The notes: a model not told the origin generated them from the letters alone. Positions 25,501 to 38,290 are shown, counted from the first letter of the stretch. The stretch: 64,000 nt of DNA from Thuidium tamariscinum (GCA_947034885.2 OX344753.2:496001-560000), one strand, 5' to 3'. Program-made: numbers and translations.

Positions 25501-28111
25501 ACTAGTCATAGGTCTTAGCTATTGTAATCTCCAATTGAAAGATATTCCCTTTGTTCTACTAAAAACCTCCAAAAATCTTCCCCTTGAGAAATTAACTGTT
25601 TTTAAAGTCATAGTGCTAGCAATACATGCATTGAAGAACAATTAACCCATCTCTTAAATCTATACAAAATGTCTAATTTAGGTGCTATTGTTTAGACATC
25701 CAAAATCCATGTATAAAGTATGATTTTTGAACATAGTTTAGAAATGCTGCCACTTCTATTATTTTTAATTATTTAAAGGGTGGTAGCAACACTAAGATTC
25801 TAGAAACTTCTTCCATAACCTAAATATCAAAAAACAACAACACTAGTTGACTTTATAATCAAATTTACATAGGAACAAAGTAGTCACTAAATGCATTGTT
25901 AACACTAGTATTTGAAGGAGTAATTCATACAATGAGCTTTAAATGGGCAAGGCCAAGCTTACAAATCTCAAGGTTTGCTCCCACATTGTTTCACTTGCCC
26001 TCACAAGGTCATTCAACACAAAGAACTTGAAAAAAACCTGTTACTAAATGGTCAAAATTAAGAAACAGAGTTTTTCAGTAGAATAGAGATTCTACCTGAT
26101 TTGGAGCTTTTGAGTAGAATGGAGGGAGTATTAATTACTTTAATTCTCATTTGCTGAATTTGAAAGTATGCTTTGAACTCCAGCTACGGTGTTGGATTAA
26201 CTGCTAGATGCCTTCGAGCAAATTTGGGGCATTTAGATTGCAAATACCGTATGAATTTCAGAATTTGCAAAGCATTTCATGCCTGGAAAATAAAAAATTT
26301 CAGTGTTTTCCTAAGTGACCGAGCGAGGGGGTCGATTTACCCCGGTAAGGGTTATCATGAAACCCTAATCGCTCCTCAGTGCCCTGTTGCGGGAGGTGAA
26401 GGACTGTTCGCCGTAGCATTTTCAGCCGGTGGTTAGCGGTCATTTCTCTTACTAGTGAGGGAGTCACCTGCTGGCGAACGAACTGCGGCAACTGCTTCAT
26501 CAGGATGAAATGCATCGTACCTGGAAGACTCTAGACTTGTTCAACATTTACGACGTTCAAAACTTCCAAGCAGGTGCTTCACTACCACTGCTCTTCGCCT
26601 TCAATTCTTCCGCTGTTGGAATTAATTGAGAAAGAGAACACAGCGAGGAAGGATTCGAAGAAGACGGGAAATGCCTTGCAGAAGATGCTGACTGTGTGCT
26701 AAGTAGTGGACGTGTTTTCCAGACAAGCGCCTTGTGAAAATCTTAGTGCCATCTGCGCTGAGGAGAACTCGCTGGTATGGCTTCGTGACAGCTCGATACT
26801 GGGGACAGTGGATGCTCAGATGTAGGGGCAGAGTAAGTAGCCAACGCAGTCAGTGAATCTGTGGGAAATTTACTGAGCCATGAAAAAGGTACGTCAATTG
26901 GGCTTTTGCATTAGCGTTTGCAGTGTGATTGTCAGAGGCATTCAGCTTCGCTTCACCTTTACTGTGCAGGCAGACACTTCTTGGGTTGCTGAGGAGGTAC
27001 TTGAGTTACTCCAGCGTGACTCCATAATGACTTGTGCATTTTCTCCATTTTGTCTACAGTGCGGTTGGGAATCTGGAGAAACGTCATTCCAAATTCCGCA
27101 AGTTCTTGATTGTTGTCATAGATTCCGAACTTGCTTGCGGCAGGCGTCAGTGGAGCGGGATATGTCGCTTCTTCTTCTGCAGTACGATGTGCTCTTCGTG
27201 AAGGTACGTGACTTGGAAGAATTTTTCGGTCTCTTCAATGACAGCACCGTCCTCTTCATAGCGATGTGAGTCTCTTGTGTCTGAAATTCGACTTCAGCTC
27301 ATGAAGCGGAACAGTCGGAAGAGAATTTCAGACCTCAATGTGAGTTCGGCAATGTCCAAGGTCATTGTCATGTTCACGAGTAGATAGCAGTGTACATTTC
27401 AGGGTAACGAGCTCCCGTGGTCTCATTCTGTACTTCAGTGACCGTAGTAATTGGTTGTGTTCTGCACTCCAGCGGTTTCAAGAGGTGAGAGCAGTCATTG
27501 GTGCTCACCATGTCATCTTTTGTATTCTGGTTCCCCTCCTGTCGTTTTCCCAATTTGTTTGTGTTCTTTTCCACATGTGGATCACTATCAAGGAGCTTGT
27601 AGAAATGTGGACATGACTTTCATGTTCTCATCATGTGCACTGTATCGTATATGCAGGTCAATAAGAACATGACCTTCGAAGCGTGTGGATAGAATGCTAC
27701 GTGAATGTGCTTCATTCAGTCTTTAGGTGTGATCGTTTCTGTTCATCAGGCGGAGAGAATGCTGCAGCAAGAAATTGATTTGTACCAAAGAGTTGGGATG
27801 CGAGCTCTGAACTTCCCATATAAATAAAAGCTTTCAATTGAAGTAGAGTAGTGTTCTGCTTCCACATGTTAGCAATACTAGTCGCAGCCCGCTTTCTCCC
27901 ACGGTGTCCGGCCCGACGTTTAAGGGTTAATGTGTTCGGGTTTTCAGGATTGGAGGTAGTAGCAGATTTTTCGCGCATGTAGTTTCTTTTCAATTTGATG
28001 TGTTTCTGTCCACAGGTTCTATTCTGAGGTCCATTCTGGCGTTGTTCTTGTGTGATGTTCTTCTTAGTAACAGTTAGTATAAATTGATTTCTGTAGTGCA
28101 GGCAGATAGTG
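25501..28111. other. Intergenic DNA and upstream/leader region of the second PPR gene
   Basis: AT-rich to about 26.1 kb, then mixed composition up to the PPR start at 28112, as before the first paralogue. Open frames such as 26880-27269 have no family resemblance and probably lie in the transcribed leader. Confidence 0.4.
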
Positions 28112-31100
28112 ATGGGACTGCCACCTCAATTGGTGTCGTGGGATTTAGATTGCAGACAACAATTGCAGTGGAGGAGAGAACAGAGAAGCTTTTTGTCGGT
28201 GCGTGGACTAGGTAGTGCACAGGTGAGTGAATTAAGCGGTTGGATGACTTGTGACATGGGTTGGACGACTGTGGTCATGCCGACAACAAATGTGTCGAAA
28301 TATGAGGTCTTCTTTACAGCAATGTTTGATAAAGAGGTTTTCACATTTTTCCAAACGTAATCGGATATGAACATGGTTCACCGAACCCTAAACCCGGTAT
28401 TGATGGGAAGAGCGCTTTGAATGGTACGAAGTTGCTTAGTAACAGAGTGTTGACGTTTGTGTACCCAGGATATCTGTGCAATCTCAGTCTTCAGGTCTCC
28501 ATGGCCTATCTACCGTTCTTTATCCCTGCCCTTGTCCTCCCACATACGAGGCAGTGGACCAATCCGGTATTCACCATTTTCATCAGTTTGGAAGCGATCA
28601 CCTTCGAATTCCAATGCTTCAGGTATGTATCATATGCCCATCGTCGCAGAAAGAGTTTGCCTCTCCTGGTGAGAATGTGACTGACATGGGTAAAGCATGT
28701 TGGGGTGGATTCAGGTGAACTACAGTCGGTTGAAGAACTTTGGAAAGAGTATTTTGCGGATCCTACGCAGTGGTGGGACAACAGAGCTGACAAGGTATAA
28801 CTAGATAAAAGAAAGCGGATACAATACTGGGCTCAGCAAGTGACGGGACGTTTCTTGCTTGTACAAGGCCATGGGCACTTGTGGGCACTTCGTAAAGCAA
28901 CAAGTATGAAATTGCGTTGTTGAGTGGAGTGAACACTGCTCAGATCATTGCAGTGTCATCAACAAATATTCCTGGAATATTGATTGTTAGATGCAAAATG
29001 AATATGAGACAGTTTCTAGGATCTGATCATGGGTTGTGGTGCCTACAGAGGAATCCTAGATCACCTGACTTTAGGCATAAGGTGGCAAGGAAAGCACTTT
29101 GGATATATGGCTGGTCAACTCCACCATGGGTAAAGGCAATGCTCAAGTTGACAACTGAAGGGAGAATGCAACCTCCTGTTCATTATCGCTCCAAAGATTT
29201 TCAAGACACAACACAAGGAGACAGGTAACGTTAGGAATTGAGTTGGCTACCTTGTCTAGTGACTAGAGTAGGTGCATCTAGAAATATGATTTTGGGTGAG
29301 TTTAAGGATTTTTGTGTGTGCAATATGCTCTGTTCTTCCTTTTGGTTATTGGGTGCACTTCAAGTGGAATGATTTGCAATGAATTGCTGTGTATGTGAGA
29401 GATATTAAGAATTCAAATGGATGGATGCAAATTTGTGGATGTTGAAATATGTGAGTACTGGGCATTAGTGGTCTTGCACCCTTTCATTGTGTATCAGTGT
29501 TCTTTCGAAGGGATTTCTATTGAAGACTCTATTGATCAATCAGGCTATCTAAGGGCTACAATGAAAGAGGATGCATTGTGCCTAGTACTGCAAGAGAGTC
29601 GAGGCATATTGTAACGGGTGGTAGCGGTGGTATGTCCTTGAAAACTGCAAGAAGCACGACTGAAGCAATTGGTATTTTGAAGAATGGACTAGAACAAGGC
29701 ATGACCATCGACTCGTTTATGTATGTTGAAGTTTTGAGACGGTGCTTGAAGGAGAAAAACCTTAATGTTCATGTCGCGAAGCAGGTTCACGACTACATAC
29801 ACCAGAGTGGAATGGAGCAGAATACATATGTGGCAAACAACCTAGTGAGCGTGTATATTAGGTGTGGAGAATTGCAGGATGCACGTGGAGTGTTTGATAA
29901 ACTTGTGAACAAGAACGTGTTCAGTTGGACCATTATGATTGGAGGTTATGCAAAGCATAATCATGCTGAAAAAACAATGGAACTTTTCAATCAAATGTGC
30001 CAAAAAGGAGTCCAGCCAACTGCATTTACTTTCTCGAGCATCCTGAAGGCATGTGCCGATCCATCAGCTTTGCAGTGGGGCAAAAAAGTTCACGCGTATG
30101 TAAGACATGCTGGGCTTGAATCAGATGTGCGTGTGGGCACTGCGCTTGTCCGCATGTATGGAAAGTGTGGCAGTTTGGTTGATGCTCGGCTAGTGTTTGA
30201 CCGGATGGAGGATCGTGATGTGATCACGTGGAACGTGATGATTGGTGGACTTGCACAGCATGGGTGTGGGAGTGAAGCATATGGACTGCTTCTTCAAATG
30301 AAACAGAAAGGCCTCGAACCCAATGCATTCACTTATGCGAGCATTTTGAATCCATGTTCAAGCGCAGGGGCCTTGGAGTGGGTGAAGGAGGTTCACAAGC
30401 ATGTCCTCGAAGCGGGACTTGAGTCGGATTTGCGTGTGGGCAATGCGCTTGTCCACATGTATGGAAAGTGTGGTAGTTTGGTTGATGCTCGGCTAGTTTT
30501 TGACCGGATGGAGGATCGTGATGTGATCACGTGGAACGTGATGATTGGTGGACTTGCACAGCGTGGGTGTGGGAGTGAAGCATATGGACTGCTTCTCCAA
30601 ATGAAACAGGAAGGCCTCGAACCCGATGCAATCACCTATGCGAGCATTTTGAATCCATGTTCAAGCGCAGGGGCCTTGGAGTGGGTGAAGGAGGTTCACA
30701 AGCATGTCCTCGAAGCGGGACTTGAATCGGATTTGCGTGTGGGCAATGCACTTGTCCACATGTATGGAGAGTGTGGCAATTTGGTTGATGCTCGGCTAGT
30801 TTTTGATCGGATGGAGGATCGTGACGTATTCACGTGGACCGTGATGATTGGTGGACTTGCACAGCATGGGTGTGGGAGTGAAGCATATGGACTGCTTCTT
30901 CAAATGAAACAGGAAGGCCTCGAACCCAATGCATTCACCTATGCGAGCATTTTGAATCCATGTTCAAGCGCAGGGGCCTTGGAGTGGGTGAAGGAGGTTC
31001 ACAAGCATGTCCTCAAAGCGGGATTTGAGTCGGATTTGCGTGTGGGCAATGCACTTGTCCACATGTATGGAAAGTGTGGCAGTTTGGTTGATGCTCGGCT

Positions 31101-33870
31101 AGTTTTTGACCGGATGGAGGATCGTGATGTGATCACGTGGAACGTGATGATTGGTGGACTTGCACAGCGTGGGTGTGGGAATGAAGCATATGGACTGCTT
31201 CTTCAAATGAAACAGGAAGGCCTCGAACCCGATGCATTCACTTATGCGAGCATTTTGAATCCATGTTCAAGCGCAGGGGCCTTGGAGTGGGTGAAGGAGG
31301 TTCACAAGCATGTCCTCGAAGCGGGACTTGAATCGGATTTGCGTGTGGGCACCGCGCTTGTTCAAATGTATGGAGAGTGTGGCAGTTTGGTTGATGCTCG
31401 GCTAGTTTTTGACCGGATGGAGGATCGTCATGTGATTACGTGGAACGTGATGATTGGTGGACTTGCACAGCGTGGGTGTGGGAGTGAAGCATATGGACTG
31501 CTTCTTCAAATGAAACAGGAAGGCCTCGAACCCGATGCAATCACCTATGCGAGCATTTTGAATCCATGTTCAAGCGCAGGGGCCTTGGAGTGGGTGAAGG
31601 AGGTTCACAAGCATGTCCTCGAAGCGGGACTTGAGTCGGATTTGCGTGTGGGCAATGCGCTTATCCACATGTATGGAAAGTGTGGCAGTTTGGTTGATGC
31701 TCGGCTAGTGTTTGACCGGATGGAGGATCGTGACGTATTCACGTGGACCGTGATGATTGGTGGACTTGCACAGCATGGGTGTGGGAGTGAAGCATATGGA
31801 CTGCTTCTTCAAATGAAACAGGAAGGCCTCGAACCCAATGCATTCACTTATGCGAGCATTTTGAATCCATGTTCAAGCGCAGGGGCCTTGGAGTGGGTGA
31901 AGGAGGTTCACAAGCATGTCCTCGAAGCGGGACTTGAGTCGGATTTGCGTGTGGGCAATGCACTTGTCCACATGTATGGAGAGTGTGGCAGTTTGGTTGA
32001 TGCTCGGCTAGTTTTTGACCGGATGCAGGATCGTGATGTGATCACGTGGAACGTGATGATTGGTGGACTTGCACAGCATGGGTATGGGAGTGAAGCATAT
32101 GGACTGCTTCTCCAAATGAAACAGGAAGGCCTCGAACCCGATGCAATCACCTATGCGAGCATTTTGAATCCATGTTCAAGCGCAGGGGCCTTGGAGTGGG
32201 TGAAGGAGGTTCACAAGCATGTCCTCGAAGCGGGACTTGAGTCGGATTTGCGTGTGGGCAATGCGCTTGTCCGCATGTATGGAGAGTGTGGTAGTTTGGT
32301 TGATGCTCGGCTAGTTTTTGACCGGATGGAGGATCGTCATGTGATCACGTGGAACGTGATGATTGGTGGACTTGCACAGCGTGGGTGTGGGAGTGAAGCA
32401 TATGGACTGCTTCTCCAAATGAAACAGGAAGGCCTCGAACCCAATGCATTCACTTATGCGAGCATTTTGAATCCATGTTCAAGCGCAGGGGCCTTGGAGT
32501 GGGTGAAGGAGGTTCACAAGCATGTCCTCGAAGCGGGACTTGAATCGGATTTGCGTGTGGGCAATGCGCTTGTCCGCATGTATGGAAAGTGTGGCAGTTT
32601 GGTTGATGCTCGGCTAGTTTTTGACCGGATGGAGGATCGTGATGTGATCACGTGGAACGTGATGATTGGTGGACTTGCACAGCGTGGGTATGGGAGTGAA
32701 GCATATGGACTGCTTCTTCAAATGAAACAGGAAGGCCTCGAACCCAATGCATTCACTTATGCGAGCATTTTGAATCCATGTTCAAGCGCAGGGGCCTTGG
32801 AGTGGGTGAAGGAGGTTCACAAGCATGTCCTCGAAGCGGGACTTGAGTCGGATTTGCGTGTGGGCAATGCACTCGTCCACATGTATGGAGAGTGTGGTAG
32901 TTTGGTTGATGCTCGGCTAGTTTTTGACCGGATGGAGGATCGTGACGTATTCACGTGGAACGTGATGATCGGTGGACTTGCGGACCATGGATGTGGGCAC
33001 GAAGCTCTGGAAGTATTCAAGAATATGATCACAGACGGTGTGGAGCCTAATGTGATCTCCTTCGTTGCAGTGTTGTCGGCCTGTAGTCATGCTGGCCTTG
33101 TAGATGAGGGCCGTAGAGTGTTTCTCGCTATGACACAAGATGATGGCATCGAACCTACTATTGTGCTTTGTAACTGCATGGTGGATGTTCTTGGCCGAGC
33201 AGGACACTTGGAGGAAGCAAAGCTCTTCATTATGAACATGCCACTGGAACCAGATGGGGCAACTTGGGGAGCCTTGCTTGGTGCTTGCAGAACGTATGTC
33301 AATGTGGATTTGGGCAAACTTGCCGCTAATGAGCGTCTCAAGTTGGAACCGATGGATGCTTCTGCATACGTGCTTCTCTCGAATATTTATGCTGCAGCTG
33401 GCAAGTGGGAGGAGGTTTTGTGGGTGCGCACTATGATGCAGGAGAGAGGTATACGCAAGGAGCCAGGGCGTAGCTGGATTGAAGTTGATAACAAGGTCCA
33501 TGACTTCGTCGTAGGGGATACTTCTCACCCAGAAGCGAAGGAGATCTATGCGGAGCTGAGGAGATTGAGCGAGAAAATGAAGGCCGAAGGCTACATTCCT
33601 GATACCCGGCTAGTGTTGCGGAACATTGAGGAGGAGGAGAAAGAACTTGCTCTTTGCTCCCATAGTGAGAAGTTGGCTATTGCTTACGGACTCATGCGGA
33701 CACCCCTTGGGGAGCCAATTCGGGTGTTCAAGAACCTTCGAGTGTGTTCAGATTGCCACACAGCAACGAAGTTTATCTCAAAGGTGATTGAACGAGAGAT
33801 TGTTGTGAGGGATGCTAATCGCTTTCACCATTTCCAAAATGGTGTGTGTTCTTGTGGTGATTACTGGTGA
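28112..33870 (+). CDS. PDF-motif + PPR-E-DYW RNA-editing factor with an amplified PPR array (1615 aa, 5 exons)
   Basis: Exons 28112-28222, 28469-28622, 28715-28794, 29049-29224 and 29544-33870; the three internal exons have the same lengths and phases as in the paralogue at 16711-20674. The N-terminal 40 residues are Arg/Gln/Ser-rich, consistent with an organelle transit peptide. Next comes an OSB-like PDF motif (EYFADPTQWWDNR, NPRSPDFRHK, GWSTPPWVKAML). The long last exon encodes PLS-type PPR motifs, including nine nearly identical 101-aa triplets (30211-32937), then E motifs, the PG box and a DYW deaminase domain with HSE (H1547, E1549), CxxC (C1575, C1578) and terminal DYW. All catalytic residues are present, so it is probably active. 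At 1615 aa it is far longer than typical DYW proteins (roughly 600-1000 aa). The large single-exon PPR block is open throughout, so the repeats are not an obvious assembly artefact. Confidence 0.92.
30211..32937 (+). repeat. Nine tandem 303-bp PPR-triplet repeats inside the coding sequence
   Basis: Nine units of 303 bp (101 aa) follow head to tail with only scattered base differences. Each unit is one triplet: a 35-aa motif starting V(I/F)TW, a 35-aa motif starting A(F/I)TYASIL, and a 31-aa motif starting LRVG(N/T)ALV. The protein differences among units are few and recur at motif positions 2, 5 and the last residue. Flanking motifs on both sides are diverged, which marks the edges of the recent amplification. 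Confidence 0.95.
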
Positions 33871-35478
33871 CGAGGTTGGCAATCTTGACCAATTGTAGCC
33901 TATGTTGTTGTTTGGAGCTCTTCATTGAAATTTGTCATGATCTATAAATATGTTATAGTGTTGATCATTGATTGAAAACTTTTGCATTGGTTGGAAATAA
34001 CTCTAGGTTCATGTTTATAGAAGTTGTCACCTCTTGCATTTTCTTCGGCTATTCTTCTATGAAGAGTACAAAATCAAAGGTTGGCAAATTTAGCTATACA
34101 AATGATTGTAGCACTACCATTCACCATATGTCCTTTTGTTTGGCAACATCAAAATCTAAAGATTATTTATTGAAAAGACTATTCACATGGAAATATCAAT
34201 TGATTATTTTAAAATCCTTCCTTTGAAAAGAAGACCATGTAAGCTTTTATTCTTTTCCAATAGCGAATTCACTTTGGTTGCTTCAACTTTTGTACTTATA
34301 ATTAGGTAACTTGATTTTTGATCCTTGCCTTGTGTGAATTTTAGAAGTTGATCTCTATAAGGGAAAGTACATTTAACAAAAGTTGTCAAAAATCATCATG
34401 TTTAAGTGCATTGAGAGAAAATACAATTAGAAAAAGGTTCTTTTAAATTTATTTGTATGAAAGGGTTTTAGGTAGTTATTATAGGAATGTGAAAAATTCA
34501 GCCCATTTGATTGTGTAGATTGCATGTTGATATATAAAAGGGATTTTCTTGGACCTTGCTCAATAGGGTTTGAAATCTTTAATTTCTCATAGAATGAGAT
34601 TTTTGCACTACATATAGTTTTTTTTACCATTACCTAATATTTCATAGTACTTATATACATGCCAAGTTTTAGAAATTGATGAGTTTTTTTCACGTGTTCA
34701 AAGTTGTCCTTTTTGTCCAAGAAACTTCAAGCAACATAATTTTTAATTTGGGCACTTGATAGAAAAATATAGATGTATTTTAATGAAGTTCATGAAAGTC
34801 TATATTTTATTTCAAAATTTCACAAACATCCATTCTAAAATGATTTCTACAGTACCAACCTAAACTTCCTATAATCCCTTTCAGGGACAATGAACCTTTA
34901 GGGGTTAATATTGAAGCTAGGTGATTTAAATGTGTGATGAATATCAATGTCACTATAAATTCAAGAATAATAAACAATTTTTGATTTATGATGTACTTTT
35001 ACAATAATTTAGGATTGTTTCCATCGAATATTTTTTTCATCCATTTCTTGTTCTTCTATATATTTATTGGTTTGAATGGTCTTTAATTTGTTGCCATGCA
35101 TAGGTGTTCCATTTACACTTTAGTTTTGAAGCCATTTGTTGAGTGATTTTGTATGAGTTATAGGCTTTTCAATTGTGAGAAGTGATCCATTTTAGGAATA
35201 GTAATTAGTTTGCTACGTCAATAATTTATCCTATTAGTATGTGACACTAATTTACAAATGATGCTCTATTTGTAATATACTTAAATTAGTTTAGATTGAA
35301 ATCTTTAGTATATTCTATTAATTTTTGCAGAAAATAATTAGTGCTTAGCAAATCTATAACTTCTACAATCTATCATTGTTGAGGTAGTATCTAGCAAATT
35401 TATAACCATTAGTATTTTAGTTCTAAAGAATAAAAATAATAAGTTGGCAAATCTATAACCTATTCTATTCTTGCCAAG
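33871..35478. other. AT-rich intergenic DNA, nothing recognised
   Basis: 3' flank of the second PPR gene followed by AT-rich sequence without coding features. Confidence 0.4.
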
Positions 35479-36290
35479 ATGAAGGATCGACATCCTTCAA
35501 TCTTACTTGGGCCCTCTGAGGCCCCGGATGCTCTACTAGAGGACTTACTACCATTTGAGATTGCCCCTATGATGCTACCCCGAGTACTCTCTATTATAGT
35601 ACCTAGAAGGCTAAGGAAAATTTCAATTTTCTACCAATTTCTCAAATTCTTTAGGTCACAAGACAATGATCCCGCCGCCTATATTGAGAAATTGGAGGAG
35701 ATTTTAATCTCCCATTCGGTCACCAACCGAAGCTACTACTTTATATGGTTCTCCAACACCTTAATGGGGATTGTTTATTCTTGGTATCATTCCCATGAGG
35801 CCAGGACCTTTGTGACATGGAGACAACTACAAGCAACATTTCTTAGCAGCAAGCTCTAACTACACTTACCAATATCCGGTGGGGCCCAATGGAGGATATC
35901 ACGACTTACATCCATCGCTTCCAGATGGTGTGTACCTACTTTGTAGGACGACTACTTAATGATTGTATCATACAACATTATTTCATCGAAAAAGTAGATT
36001 CAACATCTATAAATTTGAGAAACCCTATCTTGAAGGCCAATCATTCTTGACGCCCCCATCCAAACTGCCTTGGAAATCGAGATTATTGACAAGGAGAATG
36101 ATTGTATAGTACGGAGGGTGGCTAACCCCATACCAGCTTTCATCCCAGTCTATCAACAAGAGGCCAGCCTCCTAACTTATAGGCACTTTATACCTAAAGA
36201 AGAACCATACCCCTTGGCTACTTGGGAACCCATTTTATTATTAACTACCCCTGTTAATCAGCTCTATATAGAAATGCGATAGGTCTCCAA
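35479..36290 (+). pseudogene. LTR-retrotransposon gag relic
   Basis: Retrotransposon gag proteins form the particle that packages element RNA. The first frame (35479-35859) contains WYHSHEARTFVTWRQLQATF, the WY...F.TW..L...F signature of Ty3/gypsy gag. A shifted frame continues with MEDITTYIHRFQMVC, the matching M.dI..Y..RF block, and another shift gives TALEIEIIDKENDC (about 36.06 kb). At least two frameshifts break it. No protease, reverse transcriptase or long terminal repeats were recognised nearby. Confidence 0.65.
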
Positions 36291-36741
36291 CAACATGACC
36301 CGAGTCGTATAGGAGCTAGCAGAGCAAATGGCCTACTTGGTGAAGGGCTAGAATTAACAAGCCCCTAACATCATATTCATTAAAATGAGAGTTTTCTATC
36401 GAAATGAGAGATTCGCAGATACTCAAATTTACAAAGTTAAGAATACCAATTATATTTAGGAATAAGAAAGTAGTGCAATAACACAGGAAACGAGATTATA
36501 GGCCTTAAGTTTAGTAATGATAGGCACAATCTCCTGAATAGAAAGTACTTTTTGTACAATGCAGTCATTGAAATTACAAGCATAGACTACAGATGCTTTG
36601 AATGTATACAAGTTTTTCTCTCAACAGAGAAATAGCACATCAATACTAGAAGCCCTAAATCTTATATTCCATACAAATGTCCCCACTGATTCTAATAAAA
36701 TCTTATACTATGTACAATTGATGCTTACCGTCACATTCTTG

Positions 36742-37110
36742 ATAGTCGAAGCATCTCATCTCCCCCGACTGTGTTGGGCTTGTCAGTAGAAGCTTCAGAA
36801 GACCAGCCATTGTTAGAAAAGAAGAAATTGGAGGAAAAGCTTCAATGCAATTCTTCGCAGAGAAACAGTAGACTCAAGAACATCTAGGTGCCACTCCGCA
36901 GTTCCCTAAGTGGCAATACGAAGCACAGAGGTTCCAATTGCCACTAATGGAACTGCTTAGAGTGGCATTTGGATGTTTTTGTTTCTACAATTTCTGTGCA
37001 AAGATCTACGTTGAAGCTCATCTTCCAATTTTCTCCCTTCCTAACAATGACCCATCTTCTAAAACTTCTACTGACAAGGCCATCCCAATCGAGGAAGATG
37101 AGATACTTTA
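36742..37110. repeat. Long imperfect palindrome built from an inverted coding fragment
   Basis: Left arm about 36742-36915 and right arm about 36936-37110 pair over roughly 170 bp with a loop of about 20 nt. Matching blocks include CATCTCATCT, CTTGTCAGTAGAAG, CATTGTTAG, AGCTTCAA, CAGAAA, TGCCACTC, GCAGTTCC and AGTGGCAAT, each read against the inverse of the other arm. The right arm keeps an open frame (VAFGCFCFYNF...IPIEEDEIL then stop), so the palindrome probably arose by inverted duplication of a gene fragment. A transcript would fold into a long hairpin of the kind that yields small RNAs. Confidence 0.8.
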
Positions 37111-37546
37111 ACTTCCTAGCTTGAAAATTTTTTTACGGTTTTGCATCAAATGATTTGAATACATTTTTCTAGTATATTTGTCATTTCACATGACTCTAAT
37201 GTCACTAACTATATCATCTACACTGTACTTATAACTCCCGGCTATACAATAGTAGTGCCTCAAAATTTAGTAGCCAGTCAATGACATTTGACTGTCTTCA
37301 TCTATATAATATTTTTCTATATACAAAACTTTACTCGTGCGATTTACTCTTCATCTTCGCCATGGCCATCAGAATTTCTGGACCACGGCTGTACCCTTTG
37401 GCTATCTCCCCCGCCTCCCGTATTTGTTCCCTCCGTTGCATCTTCAAGGACCGAAGCTCCCACGAATCCCATGATGGAGTGGAGCACTGATTGCATGACG
37501 GACCTTCATGTTTTCTCTTCATCCTCTCACTCTGGAACCTGGATAA

Positions 37547-38290
37547 TCATCGAGGAAGTCGGGGCTGACTGCGCGCGTAGTCAACGACCGGCTCACATCT
37601 CACATCAAGAACCGGCGACATAACTCCCGGAAGTTTGAGAGGATAATTTGCGTCTTCATACAGTTTCCTGGAGACCCCTTTGTCTAAGGGAGACTGATCC
37701 TTTGTTGACAGCGAAGGCTCCCTTGAACGAAGAGGCGAAGGGGAGGCCGATACCGGGAGCCGTGGCAGTCTGTCTGGGGGGCTGTCCACCACTCCATCTT
37801 CGATTGGTCTTGTCGAGAAGTCCATGGAGGAATTTAACGTGGGTGCCGAGCCGAGGAAGTTCCCAGTGCTGAGAATGACGTACTGCCTGTAGTCTAGGAT
37901 GGAGTCCTCGGACGCCCGGCAACGTCGATCGATACTTTCGCCTGGGTAGAATGAAGCGCTGACCCCCTGAAGCGAAAAGGGACAGAATCAAAACCAGAAG
38001 ATGAACAAGATGCACTGAACTCACGAAGGAATTCGCAGTGAAGGTCTCTGAAGAACACGCAGCAATATTTCCTCGCTCACACTCTTTAGCTCGACCCGAG
38101 CTAAAACGCAAGGACATTTCGACTAGAACAGAACATGCAAAAGCTACACATCAGCTCGATCCAAGCTGAACTTCATACCTCGCAAGGATTTTCTAACTAA
38201 AATTGTGAGATCCTCGTACGACGTCCATAAGCTTGCCATACTCACAATGACCCCTTTCGTCGCAAAGCATACGTCGTCCAATTCTTCCAT
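37547..38290 (-). CDS. Unrecognised 154-aa protein, two exons
   Basis: Exon 1 (38246-38290) reads MEELDDVCFATKGVI and ends at a GTGAGT donor; exon 2 (37547-37966) follows a TTCAG acceptor in phase 0 and reads GVSASFYPGES...DYRQYVILSTGNFLGSAP, then a Ser/Pro-rich low-complexity tail (DSPPDRLPRLPVSASPSPLR). I do not recognise a family. The intron carries two copies of the 21-bp palindrome (38085 and 38151), the same arrangement as in neighbouring genes, which supports it as part of the same unit. It lies just downstream of the phosphatase-like gene on the same strand. The model rests on splice sites and frame only. Confidence 0.5.
38085..38171. repeat. 21-bp palindrome, two copies (38085-38105, 38151-38171)
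   Basis: TTTAGCTCG, ACC, CGAGCTAAA and a weaker copy TCAGCTCGA...AAGCTGA. Both lie in the intron of the 154-aa gene. Confidence 0.85.

Noticed and set aside
26880-27269. 129-aa plus-strand open frame before the second PPR gene
   Set aside because: No protein family features and no counterpart before the first paralogue; probably leader sequence.
30393-33528. Several minus-strand open frames inside the second PPR gene
   Set aside because: They recur with the repeat period and are antisense shadows of the coding array.
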